Origin: Anticarsia gemmatalis
Taxonomy: Eukaryota; Arthropoda; Insecta; Lepidoptera; Erebidae
DNA: 64,000 nt
NCBI RefSeq assembly: GCF_050436995.1
Contig: NC_134764.1
Location: 186,001-250,000 of the forward strand
Reading direction: 5' to 3'
Shown here: positions 45,751 through 57,464 of the stretch, one piece after another
How the letters are laid out: every line of letters starts with the position of its first letter
Numbering within the stretch: position 1 is the stretch's first letter
Position numbers and translations under genes: made by a program
The notes under the pieces: model-generated
What the model saw: only the letters and a program-made list of their open reading frames with translations
Told to the model about the DNA's origin: nothing
Database searches by the model: none

Positions 45751-48700
45751 AATAATAAAATAAATATAACAATCTGGGTCACAACAAGAATTCTGTAATA
45801 TGAGTTGAGTATTAAATAGGTAGGTACCTATTTTCCTTGAATACAAATTGTGGCTTTAATTCTCGTTATTGGGATTTTTGGCAGAAATGCTGTAAAACAG
45901 AACTGATTTTAAGACCAGGCTTTAAAGTTTAAAGTGGCGCATAACGATTCGAAGAAATTTGAACATAGCGAAACTAACTTTTTTCTTCTAGCCAGTTTAA
46001 TAAATAGGCTTATTGTTTTTATAAATTGTCTAATAATAAGTTCAGCAAAAACGCAAAAATCACGACATAAACATACATACAAACTGAGAACATTCTTTTA
46101 TAAAGTCGCTTTAAAATATGAAACAGGCACTTCAATTTTACAGCTAAATAGAAACATAGCCTCCATCTTGCCGTATATCTTGCTGAAATAGCTGAAACAA
46201 GGCCACATGGTCTAAGTTGCAGTTGGCAATAAAAGCAATCGTGTGTGAACTAGTTGTCGAACTCGCACTACGGTTATTGGTGTTATTGCCACTGAGGCGC
46301 CCCTGCAATCAAACCCGCAGTATAGAACTAGTTTCCAAGACAATTTCTAGAATAAGATTTTTGAAAATAAGTGCACAGTTATAGGTGAATGTATATACAT
46401 ATATTATATAGTAGATACATATGTACATAATATCACAACTATTTTACCCAAAAGTGTAGACAGAAGCATATGAAAAACCCATTAACGAGTTAGTCTGTCT
46501 GTATTGTGAGGACAAAGGCAATCACTAAGTATTTCTTGACTAGAAAACAATTTTGATCCAAATCCAGGATTTGAACCCAAAATCTTTGCACGGCAGATTT
46601 TGGGTTCAAATCCTGAATTGACACACATCATATTTAATATTTATTGCACGGGCTTTTATAACCTGTAAAGAATCAAAGGCTACCTTCTGCAAAGTAAGGA
46701 AAGCCGCGAAAATAGGCCTTTCTTATGAAAATATTGAGTCAAATAGTATCTACTAAAAATACGTCTTTAGTAGAATATTATTATATTTTCTACGAGCAGA
46801 ATATTAAGCAAGCAGGCTTACTTCTATCTAACACACTGTGTTACAGCACTTTTAGAATAATATATTAGACGTTTTGATATATTTGATATTTTACTTTTAT
46901 TCTATTCAATGGTATTAGTTTCAAAAAGATATTAGTTTGTTGTATGCTCTATGGTTATACTCTACGCATATTGAGTACTTTTGAGAAAGGATAGTCTATG
47001 TAATTTTCAGATTTAGCTATCGCTTTACAAAAATGTTACCCGAACGCTCTAGCATTTTAGGTGTGTTTCAATAAAATATGGCTGTAGTATTTATAAGACA
47101 ATATTTCAAGAAATTATTGTAGGTACTTACATATTTGGGCACCAGCATATTATTATTATAAACCTCAATGCGCTTGTTTCACATTTTTTTCATATAATGT
47201 CGAGTAACTTATACATTTTTTTTAAAGTTTATAATATGCTTGAGGTAACTGCTTTACTTAGGGAAATTACTAAAAAAATAATAAACTGTAGTAGGTATGT
47301 AATAACATAACAAAATTTTACAAGACTGCAAGACTTACTTATTAACAATAACAACATGAAGCGTTGAAAAATAATCTCTTAGAAAATGTTCCGATAAATA
47401 ATTAAGCAGGGTTCTAGTCTGTTAATATAATAACACTGTTTTTTCCTCCTTTCATATTTTATAAAAAGCTCTCGGAATTCGAGAGTAAAAAATGTAAAAC
47501 TTGTTTTGAAAAAGATTATAAAAATCTTTTTATTAATAATTAGTAGCGCGATTTACCATGTCAGTGCTATAGATAGTTTGACATTTAAAATGTACTTAAG
47601 AGTTAGTTCCTTCGGCAACCGCTAAAGGCGCTGGGTCAGGCTTTCATGCCTAATTTGGCAATCGCTAACCGGTCATTGATACTAATTAGTGGTAGAAAAC
47701 CGTGTTTCTGGATATAATAATTAGTTTTGTTCAACTTTTCAATCATAGATTTGATTGTTATTAGACTGCTTTAGTTGTTTAGTGGTGCATACTACAGCTA
47801 ATCACAAGGTATCGGATTCAATTCCACGTCGGAAAAAGTATTTCGATACTTTTAATGTATGACACAAAATTTTAGTTCGTGTATTATGTTTTCAAACGAC
47901 ACAAACTCCTTCACTTTATCATTAGAATACCTAGAGCCTCTGTAAATAAGCTCGTACATGAAACACAGACCTACACAGACCTCCTCAGACAAACAGGCCG
48001 CAGTGCCGTGGTAATCCTGCGAGGACCTCGACTAATGAGCAAACTTGCCCTTTGACGACCTTAAGTAACGTGGGAGGACTCAAAACTAGAACGAGATATG
48101 CTTTTTATAACTGTATTATATCTAGATTATATTACAATTTCGTAAATGTGTTTTTTTGGGATTTTCCGATTGTTAAAATGTATTTATTTTAATTAAAATT
48201 ATGTTGCCTATGTTCAGACATGTTTTTGTTAAGGGTTACTTTGCAAGGGATTACCCATGTGTACATACATATTGTCGATGCAGATTTTTTATTCTAAGAC
48301 TATTCTAATAGTAGGCCAATTAAATGATAGCTATTGATAACGAAAGTAATTGCTATTCGTAAACCCTAATACAAAAAATAATTTCCGATTATTACACAGC
48401 AACACCAAATATTTTAACTATTCAAAAATATTTCCATTCGACAATAAAATATCACCGAAAGTCTATTTAAAGGCGCTGAAAATAAAATGATTGATGAAAA
48501 TTATGTTCTCAAAATAGTCCTTCAAAAAATATTCTTTAATTATAAGTTCTAATAAGTTAGAAAGAAAATTGGAAACTTCATACTTTTGTCAAGTGAAATG
48601 TTTCCATACTTGTTACTTACATTTATTATAAGAAATTTTACTTAAGATATTAATTTTTGACATGCTTTGTAAGACGTGGCGATGATTAGGTAAGTTGCGT

Positions 48701-49200
48701 TAAATGACTAATTTACATGAAGCAGATAATTTGCAGCTGATTTTTAGGTTGACATATTTTTCTGAAGGTCATTGTCTAATTTTAAAAACGTCTTTAACTG
48801 CTTTTAAAATATACTTGTTTATTTTGTTATAATATGTTATTTTAACCGAATCACCACACTATTTCACTGTGCCTATTGCTTCTGCAAAATGACTTAATTA
48901 AAGACTATTGTACCTATTTATCTAGTCATAACCGATAGCGTCTTTTATCATGAAACTCTAGTTTCACTGCCTATGAGTACGTCTCAGTTAACGTATGTGA
49001 TAGATTAAAAAACGTAAAGAGCGAGTTTTACTGCCTATAAATAAGTCTTAGATAACCTATCTATATACTCTATCCACCAGATAGGCTATCTAAAACAGCG
49101 GCAAATATATGTAAAACAGTAAAAAATTCATCAAACACACTATCTGAAACTTAACCAGAACCTCTACACTCTACAATTTATTAGCTTTTACCAACATAGT
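45751..49200. other. Long gene-free stretch
   Basis: Apart from the 46565-46615 hairpin and a weak SINE head near 47755-47850 (GTTTAGTGGTGCATACTACA, GGATTCAATTCCACGTCGG), I see nothing assignable. Confidence 0.5.
46565..46615. repeat. Perfect 21-bp hairpin containing tRNA B-box-like sequence in both arms
   Basis: Arms 46565-46585 and 46595-46615 are exact reverse complements with a 9-base loop. Each arm reads GGGTTCAAATCC or its complement, a B-box match, so it may be a head-to-head duplication of a SINE head fragment. Confidence 0.78.
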
Positions 49201-49584
49201 CCATCAGAATAGTGCTCAACTATTCAATTACGGTTCAAAACTGCACGTATTGTTGTCTGCTGGCCCCAGGTCTTTTGTGCTGCTCCTCAGACCCTCATTA
49301 TACCCACAATGCAACCACTTGTTGTATTGTGTGTGGAGATCTTCGATGGTTTGTTGGATATCATGGCTTGTTTGAACATGATGGTCAATTTTGTACAGCA
49401 AGCTTGTTGGAGAGGCTGTGCTCTTTGTGTGAAGATATGGCAATTTAATGGAGCTGCATTTGAGCTACGAGTGTCTCTCGGTGATCGAGTTATTCTAGAT
49501 ATGTCGAAGGCAAGTCTACGGTTATTAATATTTTGCATAGTTTCAAGATTCGATAGATCGCCATGTTTCTATAGTCTTAACTAA
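49200..49584 (+). other. Unusually open, GC-richer segment; possible degenerate coding relic
   Basis: Within ~380 bp several frames on both strands stay open for 70-90 codons and the composition is coding-like (CTGGCCCCAGGTCTTTTGTG onward). The plus frame from 49213 to 49584 lacks stops but has no recognised domain and no upstream initiation context. It could be an exon, a relic of a membrane-protein gene or a repeat fragment. I cannot choose between them. Confidence 0.25.
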
Positions 49585-50879
49585 AATTAATTTCACTTGG
49601 AAAGTAAGCCGACAGAAATGTTTTTGGTAACACAAACCTTTAGCAGAGTAAATAATCTTCTTATTAGTACCTGAAACAAATAAAAACTATATTTTAACAA
49701 AAACATGACATGCGAACATAATATCACGTCGTTCTCTCTAAGGGGTACTCAGAGACCTAAGATCGCCACATAATACGATCCCCACAAACTTCCCTTGCCT
49801 CATTCACATCCATCCATCTTGTCATGCAGAATATTATAAGTACAGTTACAAAAACCTCAAATCAAAATACTTAATCCACCAAAAAAATAATTTAGTAAGT
49901 ACATAAAGCGTTAGGCCACAACTTATCCTCAGGTATAAAGCAGAACTCCCAGGCGACGTCTCAAAGCTATCAATGTAAACATAATTTCGCCGGAGCTAAT
50001 AATACAAGGTCTTGATACTAGCGCTGTACTACGACCTTCTTGATACTTGCGCAATTTATCCTGACCTTTGACAGACCTGTTTACTTCACAAACACGTAAA
50101 TCACAATTTAAAAGTTCTTTAATTTCATGTCACTTAATTTTTGTAAGGGTGTATATAAGTGTGGCGTATGGTTTGTGGCAAATAGTTTGCGAGAATCTGA
50201 AAGCCTGGTTCCTTTTTTACCAATGATCAGTTTAAAGAAATAATAACAAATATTTATTTCCCTTTTATTAATTTCTATTTTTGCACTTGCCCAATGGGGG
50301 ACATGAATGGCTTAAAAAAAATATTTCCATATCGTCTCACTGCTGGCCGAAGGTCCCCTCCATATTCTTTACCTTTTTTAACCGTGCCTACTCAGCCTTG
50401 AGACCCGCTGCCTCCAAAATTGTGTTAGACGAAATTCGTTTAATAATTAATTAGTCATCTTTATTCATCAATAATAAAATAAACTATCCATACATCTAAA
50501 ACAAAAACAAGAAGGAAAAAACCCTTAATTCAATAATGATTAATAACCTATTTGATGTTTTAAAACTAAAATAAGAATACGCAACACTTTGCTTTCAGAA
50601 GCTCAGGATATGCTAATCATGATAACATTTTAAGTAACGTTTTTCTTAGAAGAAAATAAGCTGCTATTTACAACGGTTTTAAATTTTATATAATACTACT
50701 TTTTGTACTGGATCTGCTCGCGGGAATGTGGAATGGCGAAAGAAACTGAACTGAACAATTTCAAAATCAAAATATTGCAAATCGGTAAGTTTATTTTTTA
50801 ATTTTGACGGTCTGAGAGACATTGTAAAGTCTTTAGTCGTATTCATACTTCATATTTTGAACCTACTACTATTCGTTTA
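49585..50879. other. Gene-free stretch with dispersed-repeat fragments
   Basis: About 49768-49830 (TACGATCCCCACAAACTTCC onward) matches the old repeat near 9508-9566. About 50329-50410 (TCGTCTCACTGCTGGCCGAA) is a weak, decayed match to the SINE B 3' end. Confidence 0.5.
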
Positions 50880-51093
50880 TTTTAAGGGTAAGATCACTTT
50901 TTTGATGACTTCTTGACCGCATAGTGGTATTTGAGCTGGGCGTCTGAGTGCTTCGGAGGGCACGTAAAAAGTCAGTCCCGGCTGTTGTCTACTAAGATAA
51001 CAGTCGTTAAGCCATGTCAAAGGGCTTTCGGGCGGCTTGAACAACTTTGACACTAGGTTGATCACTAACCACAAGACAAACAAACAACAAATG
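50880..51093 (-). mobile_element. Family D repeat (probable SINE), complete copy
   Basis: Minus strand: TGGTTAGTGATCAACCTAGT, GTTGTTCAAGCCGCCCGAAA, TGACATGGCTTAACGACTGT and GCCCTCCGAAGCACTCAGAC. GTTCAAGCC fits a B box and TGGTTAGTGG is close to an A box, suggesting tRNA ancestry. Copies recur at 55695 and 57058. The 68-codon frame inside is a by-product of low stop density. Confidence 0.65.
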
Positions 51094-52866
51094 ATGCTAA
51101 AAGCAAAATTAAGAAAACAAACACAAAGTAGAATTTGAATTGTATATAAGTATGGTATTAAAGGTTTTGCGTTATATTTATGAAACTAGATGAAAGTAGA
51201 TCCGTTCGTGGTGAGAGCAAGTTTGATTAAATGAAGTTTGCCAAGTGCCGCGTCGTGTTGACATCGGGTGAAAAATACTGACAAATACAACGAAATGCTC
51301 TACACATTTTATTATGAGATTGAAAACCATCGACTTTTCATATTTTGTTAAGATTTTGGATTTAAAAGAAAGTATACTGTTACGGTAATGTATTTTTGTG
51401 ATGAAATTTTCGAAGTTTTCCTCTGTTTTTTGTTTGAACACAGTCAACTTGCAAAGGTTATAGTAAGTATATTTAAGACTTAAAGATATCTCATCCTTTT
51501 CTAACTCTAATATTTTTATGTAGAAAATTGCCACTTAATATTACATTTTCAGGTGCAGCAGGTTTGATTCCACGAAGAATAAGATATGATGCTTCAGAAT
51601 AATAATATAGTCGATTTCATAAAAAAAGTTACAAAAAAGGGTTTAGCTAGACGCCGCAAAAATCCAGATCAACCTTTAAAAATATTCTATAACTTAAACA
51701 AACAAAAACAGAATATTTTGTCAATTTGTTAGGACCGTTCATCTTCCCACACGCCCACAAGATGGCATTTGGCTAAAGCCCACATACTTCTTCACAGATA
51801 AACCTATTTACTTGATATATAGAAGCAAATTAGTTGTAAATTGAGTTGGCTTGAGGACAATTTTATTTACAATCTAATATTCGGGCTTGGTTTTATGTAA
51901 ATATGTTTGTTTTGAAATTACAAAACGAAGAGTTTTATTTTATTTATCAATTTCGAATAGCCGCCATTGTAACGCAGTAACGTTAATGATCAAGAGTACT
52001 ATTGGTTGATTTTATTACTCTAAATATCCGTAAAGCAATCATTTGACCCTGTGCTTGATAGTTCTTTGGTTGTGCCTATTTAATCTAGTTATAAAATACA
52101 ATAATGTACTCACTGTAAAAATGACCATGTTACGCATTTTCCGTTAAGCCTACTAGTTAAATTTACCAAATGATGGTGATCGGCAAAACAAAAAAAACTG
52201 ACAAAATCAGAAAATAGATTTTTGGCGTGTTCAGCTTGAGAGTTACTTTTAAATGCTACGTTACAGTTAAATATTCGCCAACCGAGTTTTTATATTCTAA
52301 AATTGTCGAAGAATCAGAGAATTCCAGTTTTTACCTACAAATTCTAAATGTTCACAATATCAAAAGTCATATCACCCTGAACCATATTATTCCTGTAACA
52401 TGTTCCAGTGTAACAAATCTCTTGAGGATATACCAGTATGCGATATAGGCAGAACAAACATTGAATTATCATATTAATTGGTGAATTATAGTTTGTTTAT
52501 TATGAGTCACATATCATGTATTACCCTCGAGGCTGAAACAGTATCATATTTCAATAGTAATATTGTTACAGACAAATTACAAGTTATTTAGGAGAGTGCG
52601 AGACTAATGCCATCTATGCGGATGTTGGAGTAACACTTTAAGAGTTATGGATTTTGTAATAGAATGTCTTTAGTGTTAATTTAAAAACCTAGAAACGAAT
52701 GTATGTTTAGTTAGTTAGTTACGTTATATGCATTTAAAAAATAAAAAACCTTTTAACAGTAAAAAAAATTGATCGTTTAAGAACTTATATTTATTTTTAA
52801 GCAGATACAAAAATTCCAGGTCTCTTCATTTTGCCAAGGCGATAGATCGAAGAAGAAAAAGGTTTA
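51094..52866. other. Gene-free stretch
   Basis: AT-rich with no supported gene. A minus frame of 118 codons (51178-51534) is Lys/Ile/Phe-rich without any domain and is not called. Confidence 0.5.
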
Positions 52867-52957
52867 ATGTGCCTAGTACTACTGGTAGTAGTAATGTGCC
52901 TAGTACTACTAGTAGTAGTAATGTGCCTAGTACTACTAGTAGTAGTAATGTGCCTAG
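52867..52957 (+). repeat. 27-bp tandem repeat, ~3.4 copies
   Basis: Unit ATGTGCCTAGTACTACTAGT plus AGTAGTA, with an internal near-palindrome (CTACTAGTAG). The period is divisible by three, so short frames run through on both strands; these are not genes. Confidence 0.88.
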
Positions 52958-54573
52958 TAGAACGTCCAGTTGGGTTGAATATGAGACATGGTATTGCCAA
53001 TGTCCGTATAAATGCAAACATTCATTTTAGCACAAAAAAGGGTATGTCCGTTCTGATGTACTATATTTATGTAAAGTTCGCTACTACGAGTATATAAGAA
53101 ACTCTTATTAATATCCTCAAGCACATTACCTAAGATTAAAGCGTGCCAGTTCTTCAAAAACAAAATTTTAATACGAGATCTTTTCTCCGTAATCTGAAAT
53201 TATAATATTGTTTTACTTTCATAAAGAAGCAAGTACATAAATATTTATTCTAATCGGTCCCGTTGCTTCTCTTCCTTTAGACTTAAGACTTAATGCTATA
53301 AGACCAAGTAATCCTTCCGACTTTTATAAACTTCTTTTGAAAATATCGTATTTTTATTTGATACATTATGCTGCTTTCAAATTTTGATGGAATATACAAA
53401 TACATAGTACTTATTTATGCTAGTTAAGACATTTGGGCTTCGATTTAAAAGTCAATCACAATCATATATAATCACATCTGTTACAAAGTGGCGATTTATA
53501 TTTCAGGCTGAAAATATTTCAATAATAATGACAAACCACTGCTAGAACTTTGAAATGGAAGGAAAACTATCATTCTTTTAGATTACTCCCCGATGTCTAA
53601 TTGTAAAAACACTCTACAAGATTTATCAACCAACAATTACTTATATACTTAGCTCATCTTAGAAACTAAGTAATGAATTTATATTCAGCAATTTTATAAC
53701 ACAAATACAAAAAAAAAACATTTCGTAAAATCAACCATTTAGTATGAACAATACATAATCTTGCAATAATGTCGAGCTCTCAGGCTAGTCCCGCGAGCGT
53801 ATCAATACCGATATGCTAATACGAGTGCACGCTCCGCGACTATACACTACTAATAAACACTATTGTCTGTCTGTTTGTCACTAATGCACAATTAAGTGTG
53901 ATATTGATACCTACAGCTAATTGTTGTTTGATTTGCTATTGAATTTAAATAACTAGCAGATGTTTTCAATAGCTAGCTTTAAAGAAGCGTTAGTAAAGGC
54001 GCTTTTTCGTAATAATTCCTTTATGTGTGTTAACTGTCATATTTAAACCACCTGAACAATTTTACGTACACGTCACACTTTCATGTGTCATATACCATAT
54101 ATTTTTACGATGTTTGGTAGTTAATTTAGTAAGCTACCCTGAAGAAAAAAGCCAAGAAAACGGTTCCTTCTGTTGTCAATTAAAGTATTAGTCATTCAGT
54201 TATGTCAAAGACCTAAAGGATAACACATTAACTTTTCTTAATCACTTAAGACAATTCACGCTTTTTTCACCTTCACCAAAAATAAAAGACTTAAACAAAA
54301 AAATAACTATTAAAAGCAGACAGCTCCGCAGACTAAGTCTATAGTAAATATAAACGAGTTGATAAACATGAAAGTACGGCGCTCCATATTGAACACATTG
54401 AACACATTGAGCGGCAATAACGAGCGACGCCGGGCGGCGAGCTAGCTTATCTCACTTTTAAACGACCAATATACTTAAGTTACGGCTATGCAGTGATACG
54501 AACAGCTCTAACGCTTAGATATCGTGATATATGAGGTTTTATTCTCAATTATAATATAAAAATGTTAACTTGA
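52958..54573. other. Gene-free stretch
   Basis: Anonymous AT-rich DNA. A GC-richer patch near 53770-53850 and another near 54410-54450 are unassigned. Confidence 0.5.
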
Positions 54574-54581
54574 TCTTTTTT

Positions 54582-55343
54582 GGGTCTATCCCACTAGTCC
54601 CGTTGAGTTGTCCCGTGACGGGACAACTGGCACTATTTTGTCCCAGTTGTCCCGTGGCGGGACAAGTGACACTGTTTTGGTGCCAGTTGTCCCGTTGCAG
54701 AAAAATCACGGGACTAATGGGACAGAAGGAAGGGTCAAAAGAACTGGTTCCATTCAGTTGTTGTGTGACAACAGGTACTTGGTACTTTGGTAAGATAGCA
54801 GACGTTATACGTTGTGTTGTAGTACATTTTTACTTAATTTCTAGTAGATAAGTTGAAATTACATTAAGTACATCAGTACATGTTGAATTGACTTGAGTGT
54901 TTGAGCTGCTTCAGGGGCCTGTTAACGATATATTTTTAGTTTCCTTACATTATGTTTTTTCAAGTAGGGAATTTCGAATAAGCATTTTACATTTATGGAA
55001 TGGAAGGTCATAGATATCACACTAACACTATCGTCAATTTATTTATAAAGTGAAAAGCCCAAATGGTAAAAAAAAACTTCGTGTGAATTTAAAGTTTACA
55101 TAGAGTAGCGTACAATTCATCATCTGATATCTTACCGAAGTACCACGTACCTGTTGTCACATAGCAACTCAATGGAACCAGTTCTTTTGACCCTTCCGTC
55201 TGTCCCAATAGTCCCGTGATTTTTCTGCAACGGGACAACTGGCACCAAAACAGTGTCACTTGTCCCGCCACGGGACAACTGGGACAAAATAGTGCCAGTT
55301 GTCCCGTCACGGGACAACTCAACGGGACTAGTGGGATAGACCC
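54582..55343. mobile_element. 762-bp foldback DNA element with ~220-bp inverted arms
   Basis: Left arm about 54582-54801 and right arm about 55125-55343 are inverted copies with roughly eight differences, starting GGGTCTATCCCACTAGTCCC. The same 8 bp, TCTTTTTT, lies directly outside both ends (54574-54581 and 55344-55351). The terminal ~150 bp of each arm are packed with GTCCCGT/ACGGGAC motifs, including the 23-bp palindrome built on AGTTGTCCCGT. The ~320-bp middle is AT-rich and codes for nothing recognised. An 8-bp duplication is used by hAT, P and Merlin transposases. The terminus does not fit the hAT CAGGG type, so the superfamily is open. Confidence 0.82.
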
Positions 55344-55399
55344 TCTTTTTTAGTCTCTTTTTTAAGATTAACCCGCAATTGGCCAGCGCAGTGACCTTA

Positions 55400-55462
55400 A
55401 GGCCTAGCCGTTTGGAAGGAGACCCTTGCCCAGCAGTGGGACAGTCATGGGTTGAAAAACAA
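55400..55462 (+). mobile_element. SINE family B, 3'-end fragment
   Basis: AAGGCCTAGCCGTTTGGAAG, GAGACCCTTGCCCAGCAGTG and GGACAGTCATGGGTT represent the family B 3' end on the plus strand. Only ~60 bp of the 3' end are present. Confidence 0.65.
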
Positions 55463-55694
55463 CTATAATATATTTTTGTATCGTTGTCTTTTAGGTTTAA
55501 CAACAAACATTAAATGCAATAGACATGGTTTGACAATCCTACTAATGTTTGCCCAGTTCGGAATTCAAACTTACGATCCCTGGATGCAGTGTTTGCACCG
55601 ACATGTGTCATATTTAAAACCAGTGCGGTAAGTATATATGCAACGTAGTAATTTAAATTGCACTAACAACAGGTAAACAACACTTATGAAAATT

Positions 55695-55842
55695 TGTTGT
55701 TTGTTTGTTTGTCGTATGGTTAGTGGTCAACCTAGTGTCAAAGTTGTTCAAGCCGCCCGAGAGGCCTTTGACATGGCTTAACGACTATTATCTTAGTAAA
55801 CTACAGCCGGGACCGACTTTTTACGTGCCCTCCGAAGCAATG
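55695..55842 (+). mobile_element. Family D repeat (probable SINE)
   Basis: TGTTTGTTTGTTTGTCGTAT lead, then TGGTTAGTGGTCAACCTAGT, GTTGTTCAAGCCGCCCGAGA and TTTTTACGTGCCCTCCGAAG. It lacks the last part (GACGCCCAG..AATACCAC) seen in the copies at 50880 and 57058. Confidence 0.65.
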
Positions 55843-56124
55843 AAAATTATAACAAAGTATAATGCTAGACAAAAATATCGCATGTTTTTAGTATCTGAAC
55901 TTTTGTCAAATCATTGCTTGAGTCTGAGTAATCTCTGGAGTTGTTAAAAGTCATCACTAGATAAATGATAAAAATCATAGAAAAACATATTGTTTACTTT
56001 AACACATAAGATTCTGTTATCTCAATGATAGTAATTTTTATAAAGAAGCAAGCAGTTTCATAAATAACATTTGCATTCCTGTAGTAAAATCAAATAATAA
56101 GGTACCTGGGTATGTGGCCAGCCT

Positions 56125-56322
56125 GCCTCCGCAGCGCAGTGGTTTAGGTCACCACGCGTCGGGAGGTCGTGGGCTCGATTACGACACGGGACAATTATTT
56201 GTGCGATCCACAAATAGTTGTTTCGAGTCTGGTTGTACTTTGTGTCCGTTGTTTGTTTTTTTATAAACAAACAACGGACTATGACACAAGAGCAATCCTT
56301 AGTGCGGGAGTTGTCTTTTTTA
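56125..56322 (+). mobile_element. tRNA-derived SINE, family A, copy with internal snapback
   Basis: Head GCCTCCGCAGCGCAGTGGTT, B box GGCTCGATTACG (one change from GGTTCGATTCC), body GTGCGATCCACAAATAGTTG, and end GTGCGGGAGTTGTCTTTTTT. At 56244-56279 the normal body is replaced by a perfect 15-bp inverted repeat (GTCCGTTGTTTGTTT and its complement), which is absent from other copies. Confidence 0.82.
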
Positions 56323-56730
56323 TAAAAAAATATAATGCAATTTCTGGATTTCAAAAAAATCTTACAAAAATTGTGGCTCTCAATCTTTGTATTTTTTTTG
56401 CCTTTATATTCAAGATAAATAACCACTCTTTAAGAATGTATGCTAAAATTAATTAGTTTTAGCTTCATTAGTATTTAAAAAAATGATAGGACTTACTTAC
56501 GTATTAAAATAAATTCTTTATCAACTCCTACTATTATAATCCTATAATAAAATCTGTAGCATGTGACTTATAGTGCAGTGGAAACAGCAACAGTTTAGCT
56601 CGCCCATAGTTTAGTGCTACTAAATAAATCTGAGCCGAAAGTAATCTTAGTTCGCCTCGCTCGGGTAATAGAAATAAATATATTGTAGTGCTAATGTTAG
56701 TGTTTCATATACACTGTATTTAGTGAAGTA
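56323..56730. other. Gene-free spacer
   Basis: AT-rich sequence between a SINE and the RTE-like fragment. I see nothing assignable. Confidence 0.5.
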
Positions 56731-57004
56731 CTAGCTGACCCGCGCAACTTCGCTTGCGTCACACAAGAGAGAATGGGTCAAAATTTTCCCCGTTTTTGTA
56801 ACATTTTTCACTGGTACTCTGCTCTTATTGGTAGTAGCGTGATGATATATAGCCTATAACCTTCCTCAATAAATGGACTATCTAACACGGAAATAATTTT
56901 TCAAATCGGGCCAGTAGTTCCTGAGATTAGCGCGTTCAAACAAACAAACAATCAAACAAACAAACTCTTCAGCTTTATAATATTAGTATAGATTAGTATA
57001 GATT
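56731..57004 (+). mobile_element. RTE-type LINE 3' fragment, plus strand
   Basis: CTAGCTGACCCGCGCAACTT opens the segment. It ends with CAAACAAACTCTTCAGCTTT and ATAATATTAGTATAGATTAG, the last unit being repeated (TTAGTATAGA twice), as in the short-repeat tails of RTE-like elements. It matches 11388-11643 inverted. Confidence 0.68.
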
Positions 57005-57057
57005 ACGCTAGTTCAGTTATTATTTTAATGGTATTATAAGTGATGATCTCCTTCTTC

Positions 57058-57225
57058 TTCTTATCGTTTGGTTAGTGGGCAACCTAGTGTCAAAGTTGTT
57101 CAAGCCGCCCGAAGGCCTTTGACGTGGCTTAACGCCTGTTATCGTAATAGATAACAACCGGGACCGATTTTAACGTGCCCTCCAAAGCACGGAGACGCCC
57201 AGTTCAAATACCACTATGCATATTA
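57058..57225 (+). mobile_element. Family D repeat (probable SINE)
   Basis: TTGGTTAGTGGGCAACCTAG, GTTCAAGCCGCCCGAAGGCC and GTGCCCTCCAAAGCACGGAG, extending to CAAATACCACTATGC, which shows the family's 3' part. Confidence 0.65.
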
Positions 57226-57418
57226 CAAATGTTGCTAATTTTGCAAGTTATAGTGTATCGCGTTAGGAATTTTAGTTACGAACATTCTTTTGAGTTCAGC
57301 TTTATGTTAGGGGAAAAAGACTATCTACTAAAAGCCTATATTTTAGTGAAAGGTTACACAGAGGCGTGATGCCACACCCACATTTTGACATTTATGTTAA
57401 ATCCCCATGCGTTCGCTC

Positions 57419-57464
57419 CACATACATACATACATACATACATACATACATACATACATACATA
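57419..57464 (+). repeat. CATA microsatellite (about 11 units)
   Basis: An uninterrupted run of CATA tetranucleotides in one block. The short plus frame through it (HTYIHTYI repeats) is not a gene. Confidence 0.93.

Noticed and set aside
49212..49584. Chemosensory receptor exon
   Set aside because: The hydrophobic, Cys-rich reading suggested it, but I could not find a receptor signature motif in a single frame, so no family is assigned.
51178..51534. 118-codon minus-strand frame
   Set aside because: AT-driven composition rich in Lys, Ile and Phe, no domain and no splice or promoter context.
54570..55506. Open frames in the two arms of the foldback element on both strands
   Set aside because: The arms are inverted copies rich in GTCCCGT motifs with few stop triplets. 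The frames mirror each other and contain no domain.
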